Source: Perilla frutescens (Eukaryota; Streptophyta; Magnoliopsida; Lamiales; Lamiaceae). Taken from it: a stretch of 64,000 bases of DNA. Under the pieces are notes generated by a model. It worked only from the letters and a program-made list of their open reading frames with translations, ran no database searches and was not told the DNA's origin. The DNA lies in contig BRKX01000014.1 in the NCBI GenBank assembly GCA_026008535.1, positions 1,736,001 through 1,800,000 on the forward strand, given 5' to 3'. Below are positions 57,905 to 64,000 of this stretch, one piece after another (the first letter of the stretch is position 1; every line of letters starts with the position of its first letter). Made by a program: the position numbers and the translations under genes.

Positions 57905-59175
57905 TTAATTCTATCCCAACAATCTGCACTCTTAAAAGAAAATCTATCCCAACAATCTTTACTCATAAAAGAAAATCTATCCCAAACAATCTGCATTAAA
58001 AAGAATTCTATCCCAACATTAATCATCTCCACCAAAAATAAAAATAAAAAAATCGTGACTTTTGTTTTCGTAGGCACACATCGCATAAAAAGCATTCTTA
58101 TCCCAATATTACAATATATAATCTTGTAAAAATTTTGGGGTTAATGTTGCGTTTATGGCACAATGTAGACGATATTTTATTGTTGCAATAGTCATATATA
58201 TTTGCAAATTCTAATGAAATTAAGGAAATTTCCCTTTTTTAGTTATCAAATTTACCAGTATATATATAGGATTACATATTTATTTATTGCTTTTAAGATT
58301 TTATGTAACTTCTAGCCATATTAACTACAGATTGTATCAATATTTTTAATTTCTTTTTTTTTTTTTACCGATTTCAAATTGTGCAGATTTTGTTGATGAA
58401 ATGTATATTCCCCCAGTTTCATAAACATTGACGTTTTAGTCTTCTAAAAAATATCCTCCATAAATATGTTGAGGAAATTATGTAGAGATATAGAGGCATA
58501 AGTATTACAATAAGAGAGAAATTAAGATATGTATTAGAAAAATATAACTTAATAGGGAGAAAGGGTATATTTGTCATATTTTTCAATTTTTATTGTAAAA
58601 TCGAAAACATCAAATCTTTGTGAAACTGAGGGGGTATACGAACTATGGATTTGGGTGAATTTGTTGCAGTCCAATCTGTAGATTTTTGTTATTATTGTCA
58701 TACTTCTGTATATACACAGACAAATAGTATGTGCGCGCACACACATATTAACATATATGTATGTATATGTATATATCCTGCAAATAAGTAAAAATATGAT
58801 ACAAATTGTGATATATATATATATGTGTGTGTGCGCGCGCGCGCGCGCGCGCACGCGCAATACTTGTGCATGTTTCTGTGCATGAACTGTGCAATTATCA
58901 AAATCATTTAGATCCTAGAGTTTTTTGAGAAGCAAAATTATTAATAAGTTCATCGAAATATTTTTTTCCCAATATCTAATTTTTGAAACAAAAAAAAATC
59001 TAATTTTCACTCACCATGTTAAATCTGAGATAAAAAGACAGCATAAAAATAGATTATATTATTTTAAATATGATACAAAATATTTTATTGTTATCGATCT
59101 ATATTTATTATTGATATTCGAAAAATAAAAATTATTAGACTTGAATAGTAATGTCTCGAAAAATAAATAGATTGA
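57905..59175 (+). repeat. 1.27-kb tandem duplication, unit 2
   Basis: Direct copy of unit 1. The main differences are in the microsatellite lengths, for example an expanded (GC)n at 58828-58852, and small indels. Confidence 0.93.
58406..58636. mobile_element. Stowaway-like MITE in duplication unit 2
   Basis: Same element as at 57133-57370, carried by the duplication. About 231 bp because of a short internal deletion. Confidence 0.75.
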
Positions 59176-59213
<38 letters not shown>

Positions 59214-59354
59214 CCTTGTATTAAAAATATTTTTAAAACTATTTTTTAAATATAATATTAAAATAAAAATAAAAAAGAGGGCCCCAACAAAATAGGGTCC
59301 CATGCGCGGTGGCCCACCTGGCCATCCGTAAGGGCCGGCCCTGTATATATATGT
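59176..59354. repeat. TA microsatellite and a transposon-end fragment
   Basis: (TA)n at 59178-59208. Then 'aagggccggccctg' at about 59329-59342, which looks like one end of another GGCC-type DNA element whose partner is missing. Confidence 0.5.
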
Positions 59355-59600
59355 GGGTGATTCTATTCACAACCCCCATAAATTAATTAAAATATAAATA
59401 TTTTTTTTAGACTTTTTTGTCCTCACAACCCCCACTATATTAAAACCCTAATAAACTAAAATACGACCCCCCAAATATATAGCCCCCATCTTAAATAATA
59501 CAAAAGGAAACCAAAAATTAAAAAATTCTACATACAATCCTAGACGGTAATAACTAGCACAAAAGGAAAAAAAAAAAAAAACTCTAACTATCCAACTATT

Positions 59601-59653
<53 letters not shown>

Positions 59654-60220
59654 CAATTTGCAAAAGGAAAAAAAAAAAGAGAAAACAAAGAACATAAAAA
59701 AAAGAAAAGGGAAAGAAAAGATAAATAAAGAAACGAATGATATGCGTATTTCTTTAGAAAAAAAATTAAATTGTGGAGTATCTTTCATCATGCACTATTG
59801 AGTCATGAATATGATAGAGAGACTATAATTTATTTATTTATTTTTCTAAGGGAATACGCCTATCATTCTTTTCTTTATTTATCTTTTCTTTTCTTTTGTT
59901 TTTTTTATGTTCTTTGTTTTCTCTTTTTTTTTTTCCTTTTACAGATTGTTTTTTTTAATCATTGGATGGTTAGAGTTTTTTTTTTTTCCTTTTGTGTTAG
60001 TTATTCCCATCTATGATTGTGTTTAGAATTTTTTAATTTTTTGTTTCCTTTTGTAGTATTTGAGATGGGGGCTATATATTTGGGGGGTTGTATTTTAGTT
60101 TATTAGGGTTTTAATATAGTGGGGGTTGTGAGGACAAAAAAGTCTAAAAAAAATATTTATATTTTAATTAATTTATGGGGGTTGTGAAGAGAAAATTGGG
60201 GGGTGTGAATAGAATTACCC
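59355..60220. mobile_element. Mutator-like MITE, copy 4: almost complete palindrome
   Basis: GGGTGATTCTATTCACAACC at the left pairs with '...gggtgtgaatagaattaccc' at the right. Inverted pairing continues almost to the centre (about 59790): 'cttttttgtcctcacaaccc' with 'gggttgtgaggacaaaaaag', and 'aaacaaagaacataaaaaa' with its inverse. Arms are about 400 bp. A (TA)n tract (59603-59652) is present in the left arm only. Flanks CTGTATATA/CTGTACATA may be the 9-bp duplication if the left edge is slightly further left. Confidence 0.85.
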
Positions 60221-60384
60221 CTGTACATATTATAAGATAAAGTTTTGTTTTAAGTTTAGAGCGATGATTTTTATATATTAAACAATTAAATGGGAGATTT
60301 ATCATATGGTATACATATATTAAACTAACCATGTCAGACCCACGTTAAGAAAAAGGGAAATAGTAATAATTCCACTTCAAATCC
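60221..60384. other. Short spacer; no gene seen
   Basis: AT-rich, no supported feature. Confidence 0.35.
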
Positions 60385-60740
60385 TCTAATCCCAATTTAT
60401 GTGTGCCAACCGTGTGCTAAACCTTAAAATTATTACGTTTTTTCATTTTTTTCTTCAATTTTAATTTCTTTTTGTTTAGTATAATTTTACATTATTATTT
60501 TGAGGTTTATTCCACCAAATTAGGGTTCATAATTATTATTAAATATTTAATTTTTATTTTTTGGTTAATATAATTAATTTTTGGGATTGATAATTCCAAA
60601 CATAGGATATATAATTTTTTAAAATTTTATTTTTTAGCAATAAATATTATTTATAATTAATTAGAATATAATACATTTTATTTTTATAAAAAAATCATTA
60701 ATAATATACAATTTTAATGTTGGCAAATGATTTTTGATAA
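60385..60740 (+). repeat. Dispersed AT-rich MITE-like family, copy 4
   Basis: Starts 'cctctaatcccaatttatgt' and carries 'gaggtttattccaccaaatt' and 'tttgggattgataattcca'. Closest to the copy at 43440-43800. The right end is eroded. Confidence 0.65.
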
Positions 60741-61060
60741 CGTGCTACATTCGGAATGTCGACGTGAACTAGCGGAAGTAGAAGTCATGTGTGAAACTAA
60801 ACCAAATATAAAATTTTAAATTTCGACTGAAACCAGTCCAATTATTTTTTTAATAAGCTTTATTTGAATTAAAAAATTCAATACAAAAATAAATTTGGAT
60901 TCAGTTCATTTTCTTACTTTTTTTGTTTTATTAGTTAAATTTAATTTGTCAGATCCAATATATATCAATGAAGAAATGAACAATGTCCAAAGTCTTTTCT
61001 TCTTCGGCGATGTGTTGAAGCCTACGTCATAGCATGCATGTATTACTGCTATGCTGTCAC
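60741..61060. other. Spacer; no gene seen
   Basis: No supported feature. Confidence 0.35.
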
Positions 61061-61420
61061 TAAAGCCGGCAATTTCGACCCGACCCGACTCGCTTTTCAG
61101 GTCGGGCCGACTAAAAAAATAGGCCCGGAATAATTTCGGGCCGAGTTTAAAAAATGTAGGCCCAAAATATTTTCGGGTAGGACCGGCCCGACCCGAAAAT
61201 GAGAAGGGCCCGAATGTGCCGGGCTTTTTGGCCCAAAATGCTGAAAAATACACTAGGCCTGCGGGCGGCCCGATCCGGCCTGCCTTTTCGGGCCGGGCTG
61301 GGCCTAAAAAAATTAGCCAGAATTGATTCCGGGGGCCGGGCCTTGAAAAAACTGGCCGGAATTTTTCCGGCCCAGCCCGAATTTTCGGGCTGGACCGGGC
61401 GCCCCGATTTGCCATCCCTA
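61061..61420. mobile_element. hAT-type MITE, GGGCC-rich
   Basis: Starts TAAAGCCGGCAATTTCG and ends ...CGATTTGCCATCCCTA. A perfect 8-bp duplication, GCTGTCAC, lies at 61053-61060 and 61421-61428. The dense 'gggccgggc' blocks create long open frames on both strands that are not genes. Confidence 0.93.
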
Positions 61421-61444
61421 GCTGTCACCAATAGAATAACAGAT

Positions 61445-61823
61445 GGGATCGTCGATCTATTCCAATTTTGGTGTTCCAACCCGTATTCCACTATCAAATT
61501 TATAAATTTTTCTTCCATTTTTTTTTCCGTCAATTTTAATTTATTATGTTTTAAATTAATTTTATGATTATTTTTTGGGTTCACCCCACTCAATTAGGGT
61601 TTATAATTATTTTTTAGTATTTAATTTTCAAAAAAATGATTATTATGGTTGATTATTTTAAAAATATGATTTATAATTTTTAAAATTTCAATTTTTTTGT
61701 TGATAAATGTGACTAGATTGATTATATTATAATTAATTTTCATTTTTGTAATATCTATTATTAAACTTATAAATTCGCTCGTGGAATATAAATTGGAACA
61801 CGAAATTTAGAATAGATGATCGA
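61445..61823 (+). repeat. Dispersed AT-rich MITE-like family, copy 5 (TIRs visible)
   Basis: Left GGGATCGTCGATCTATTCC... and right '...aatttagaatagatgatcg' form inverted ends. Inverted similarity runs for about 70 bp ('ttccaacccgtattccac' with 'gtggaatataaattggaa'). The core 'gggttcaccccactcaatta' is intact. Confidence 0.75.
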
Positions 61824-62161
61824 AATTATCTAATGCTTACGTACATGACACTCGCATGTATGCGAGTGCATGGAGATCTGTAGAGGTTAGCAAATGACGA
61901 AAGGCGAATGGAAAGTTTTCATGGAGGAATGCTCGTGAGGAGGAGATTGGGTTTAACTTTGAATATAACGTAGGCTTCAACACGATGTTGTCTTCAAGTG
62001 ATGAGTCAGTGGTGTAGAACACATCGGATTCATTGAGCTCGTCTCCGATGGCGGTGTCGATGATCGTTATTATGGGTTTCATTAGCTTGTTTACGTGAAA
62101 TCATATTTTACCATAAATTTGAGCTCATTTAAATTACAAAGGTTTTGATATCCTTTATTTT
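61824..62161. other. Spacer between two AT-rich family copies
   Basis: A small GC-balanced patch with an 81-codon minus-strand frame (61837-62082) shows no recognisable family. I do not call a gene. Confidence 0.35.
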
Positions 62162-62517
62162 TTAATTTGGTGTTCTAATTCGTATTGCACGATTAAATTT
62201 ATAAATTCTTCTTCTATTTTTTTCGTCAATTTTAATTTATTATGTTTTAGTTTAATTTTATGATTGGTTTTTAGGGTTCACCCAGCCCAATTAGGATTTA
62301 TAATTAGTTTTTAATATTTAATTTTCAAAAAAGTGATTATTATGGTTGATTATTTTAAAATATGATTTATAATTTTTTAAATTTCATTCATTTGTTGATA
62401 AATGTGACTAGGTTGATTATGTTATAATTAATTATTATTTTTATAATATCTATTATGAAATTTGTAAATTCGTTCGTGGAATATGGATTGAAACACTAAA
62501 TTTGAAATAGATGATCC
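62162..62517 (+). repeat. Dispersed AT-rich MITE-like family, copy 6
   Basis: 'ggtgttctaattcgtattgc' at the left and 'tggaatatggattgaaacac' then 'aaatagatgatccc' at the right. Closely similar to the copy at 61445, about 700 bp away. Confidence 0.7.
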
Positions 62518-63309
62518 CATCCCAGGTACTCATACACTGGTAGGATCGAATACTAGTCAACTTACATTGCGACTTACTCTTTTTTAGAGTAAAAAAATGT
62601 ATAATCCCGTATAAAGATTCAATCTACATATATACAAAAAGTGGAAGAAGACCTCATCATTCTTTACATTAAACTAGCATTTTTCCCGTGCAATACACGA
62701 AGGTATTATACGCATTTTCAATTTAAATAATATAAATTATATATAATACTAACAATTTAAAAAGGTTGAGTTTATTTATATAATCACAAATAAATATATA
62801 CAATAACCTTAAAATATATATGCATCAGAGAAATTATGTAAAACAACAACATAAACTTTATTATAAAATATATTTTTAGATTTTAATCAAAGTTTGTTAA
62901 GTTTGTAAAGATAAAATAATATAATCTTTATATATATATTGAAAAATAAAAACATATTATTTTTTCTATTTTGTGAAAACTTGTGTTTAGAAATAATGTC
63001 ATCAATATATGCAACTATGATGAAGAAATGAAGATATATTGAATAGAAACGATCGATAATATATTATAAAATTAAACTAAATCACAAAAAAAAATGAAAT
63101 TGAAGAAAAAATGAGAAATACTTGTAATTTGAAAGTGCAATACTTAGTAAAATATAGAGAGTGCAACATGAAATCTCAAGTGGTATTTCTTAGGGTCAAA
63201 CTAGGAAGTTACCAAAAATGGAAAAGAAGTCGACCAATCACAACAACATACGAGATGATAATCTCAATAATCATCTTGATCAAAGGTTGTGACTAACTAC
63301 GACATGAAG
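62518..63309. other. Intergenic; partial family copy near 63060-63180
   Basis: Contains a reversed fragment of the dispersed AT-rich family ('aaaattaaactaaatcac') and the segment shared with 56450-56570. No gene seen. Confidence 0.4.
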
Positions 63310-64000
63310 ATTAAAATTTGTAATTAACTAAAAAAATTTGAAAAACAAGAAATGATAAAAAATAATTCACCTTATTTTAGTAAATCGCATTGCATATGAT
63401 GAATGTCGCAATATCATTCATCGATCTGAAAGTTCGATAAATCATTTCATGTGAATTAAACTAAATGAAACTAAACATATATATAATTCCTATCAGTATA
63501 TGAGATTTTCATTTTTGTTATACTATAATTATAAAGTGAATATTTATGAGAAAAATCGTAATTATATATGTGAAATTAATCACCCTTTCATTTTTCAAGG
63601 AGCCTATACGCTGACAAAGCTCAATAGCCCATTTCCCTCTCAATCTTTCATGAGTGAAAGGTCAGATCTATTAAAAAAATTAGGGTGAATAACGTTTTCA
63701 ACAACTGGTGAAACAAATTTTTGCCCAATAAAAAATTATTTGGCATCTAATTTTAGCTTTCCATGTTTCACATACGGCCTTTTAGAACATAAAATGTTCT
63801 ATTCAACGTACCAACTTATAATCAAACAAAACAAACTCAAATTAAATTAATTAGAACATATAATTATTTGATTCTTCATTAATAATTTTATCATATTAGT
63901 GATGAGGTATAATTAATTAAGTAATTAATTAGTTACCCCATTCATCAATAAAATAAGTTCCTTGGTATCTTTCAAATGAAAGAGTTGGAAAGAAAATTTT
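63310..64000 (-). pseudogene. Degenerate relative of the unrecognised gene at 53551-55061, cut by the window edge
   Basis: The whole stretch aligns with 53600-54330, introns included. The exon matching 54112-53879 starts GTLNRTFYVLK but then has an extra base ('ctaaaaggccg' against 'cttaagccg') that shifts the frame, and further small indels follow. The exon matching 54393-54226 is present at the right edge (FSFQLFHLKDTKELILLMN). The donor after the fifth exon is changed from GTATGT to ATATGC. It is probably a pseudogene, but the rest of the copy lies beyond the window. Confidence 0.65.

Noticed and set aside
57310..58907. Repeated Ile/Tyr/His-rich frames
   Set aside because: They are the same non-coding microsatellite-rich sequence seen in both units of the tandem duplication.
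13866..59652. Regular spaced repeats suggesting a CRISPR array
   Set aside because: Repeats found are dispersed transposons, microsatellites or head-to-tail duplications. None has short uniform repeats with unique spacers, and the DNA is plant nuclear.
60906..61593. Long overlapping minus-strand frames rich in Gly, Pro and Arg
   Set aside because: They are produced by the GGGCC-rich hAT-type MITE at 61061-61420, which has its own target duplication.
61837..62082. 81-codon minus-strand frame beginning MKPIITIIDTAIGDELNESD
   Set aside because: Its composition is plausible for coding, but I recognise no family, no splice context and no promoter. It sits between two MITE copies.

Overview
The window is nuclear DNA of a eudicot plant. 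The genes are split by GT-AG introns, the intergenic DNA is very AT-rich, and small DNA transposons are dense. The PHANTASTICA/AS1-type protein, alpha-expansin and RLCK kinase are typical land-plant families. The AS1 protein reads close to the Antirrhinum/Lamiales form, so an asterid is my guess; the species cannot be fixed from the sequence.

Six loci are supported. (1) The first coding exon of an ORP3-type oxysterol-binding protein lies on the minus strand at 350-450 and runs off the left edge. (2) A complete six-exon rhomboid serine protease lies at 9314-12822 (+, 380 aa). (3) A complete three-exon alpha-expansin lies at 27681-29396 (+, 261 aa). (4) A complete six-exon receptor-like cytoplasmic kinase of the APK1/PBL type lies at 30868-33485 (-, 416 aa). 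(5) An intronless AS1/PHANTASTICA MYB coding region lies at 50027-51112 (+, 361 aa), with a probable leader intron and two short upstream ORFs that overlap its start. (6) An unrecognised proline-rich gene lies at about 53551-55061 (-, about 223 aa), and a decayed relative of it runs off the right edge from about 63310. A broken RNase H domain of retroelement type lies at 25411-25960. These genes are independent neighbours, not a pathway: a lipid-transfer protein, a membrane protease, a wall-loosening protein, a kinase and a leaf-polarity regulator.

Most of the remaining DNA is non-autonomous transposons, several of them nested. (a) A long-TIR Mutator-like MITE family starting GGGTRATTCT has 9-bp target duplications (918-1770; 4377-5091 nested inside 4292-5843; 59355-60220, which is almost one continuous palindrome). 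(b) hAT-type MITEs with ends like TAGGGRTG and self-complementary interiors have 8-bp duplications (perfect at 20674-22681, 46767-47310 and 61061-61420). (c) Stowaway-like elements have CTCCCTCCGT-type ends. (d) A fold-back family beginning GGAGAATT has 9-bp duplications (34175-34500, 45831-46205). (e) A dispersed AT-rich family of about 330-400 bp has at least seven copies. Solo-LTR-like pieces, SINE-like fragments, a 1.27-kb tandem duplication (56632-59175) and a 220-bp tandem repeat (55690-56190) complete the picture. Nothing resembles a CRISPR array, operon or prokaryotic system.

All exon models were built by eye from reading frame, GT/AG borders and remembered family sequences. Repeat edges backed by matching target duplications are firm; the others are approximate.
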